In this document: positions 63,985-64,000 of the stretch, one piece after another
How positions within the stretch are numbered: the stretch's first letter is position 1
How the letters are laid out: the number at the start of each line of letters is the position of its first letter
Assembly (NCBI GenBank): GCA_009775375.1
Contig: VSPO01000002.1
Span: forward strand, 11,307-75,306
Direction of reading: 5' to 3'
From: Muribaculaceae bacterium
GTDB lineage: Bacteria; Bacteroidota; Bacteroidia; Bacteroidales; Muribaculaceae
DNA: 64,000 bases
The notes under the pieces: model-generated
Seen by the model: only the letters and a program-made list of their open reading frames with translations
Told to the model about the DNA's origin: nothing
Databases searched by the model: none
Program-made: the position numbers and the translations under genes

Positions 63985-64000
63985 ATGAATATGACTAAGA
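63985..64000 (+). CDS. Possible start of a gene running off the right edge
   Basis: A TAATTTTG box (63957-63964) is followed 20 bp later by an ATG at 63985 whose frame (MNMTK) is open to the window end. Only five codons are visible, so it is a possibility, not an identification. Confidence 0.25.

Overview
The window looks like a chromosome segment of a gut Bacteroidales, most likely Muribaculaceae-like; the family-level guess is inference. Directly visible reasons are promoters of the Bacteroidota type (TTTG, about 20 nt, TAnnTTTG) in front of many genes, weak Shine-Dalgarno sequences, and family traits typical of the phylum: a MurF-Alr fusion, long-form IspG, MtaB, a SusB-type GH97 enzyme, and DUF3098, DUF3467 and DUF2851 proteins. 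Almost all of it is ordinary core chromosome. I see no prophage, CRISPR array, conjugative element or intact defence locus.

Layout. 1-163: start of a secreted protein on the minus strand. 468-4847: a lactate-use operon (lutA, lutB, lutC, lactate permease), followed upstream by malate dehydrogenase (5084-6082). 6244-10221: a small accessory patch with a serpin lipoprotein, an IS5-type insertion sequence that has cut off a TPR-type lipoprotein gene, and a lipoprotein of unknown function. 10290-17190: the complete tryptophan operon in the order trpB-E-G-D-C-F-A, preceded by a promoter, a 20-residue leader peptide with Trp-Trp, and a mutually exclusive antiterminator/terminator. 17219-23219 (minus): murF-alr, a possible small RNA, surE, a glycosyltransferase and mtaB. 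23477-27497 (plus): ftsX, DUF3098, uppP, truB, queA. 27788-33180: recO, rubrerythrin, a lipoprotein, an MBL hydrolase with an RsmI-like methyltransferase, and an RsmF-like methyltransferase. 33323-39379 (plus): copper ATPase, small HMA protein, tcdA, an LolD-like ATPase, DUF3467 and cysS. 39462-44345 (minus): ispG, a PAP2-like protein, an RluA-type pseudouridine synthase and DUF2851. 44780-51621 (minus): an acyl-CoA synthetase, an iron alcohol dehydrogenase, two tandem POT transporters and sufE. 51738-63432: a GH2 enzyme, greA, a HIT protein, a C69 dipeptidase, an OmpA protein, a FadL-type porin and GH97. The window ends with tRNA-Leu(UAA) and a decayed DUF1016 nuclease fragment.

The most rewarding parts are non-coding: the trp attenuator (it looks like the published Bacteroid-trp leader); two copies of a very short transcription unit with a conserved 5' box (27634-27740 and 44461-44569); a 150-bp MITE-like inverted repeat (44621-44774); a dispersed hairpin repeat (10290-10338 and 54765-54812); and a repeat-rich gap at 54546-55432 with a 20-bp tandem array.
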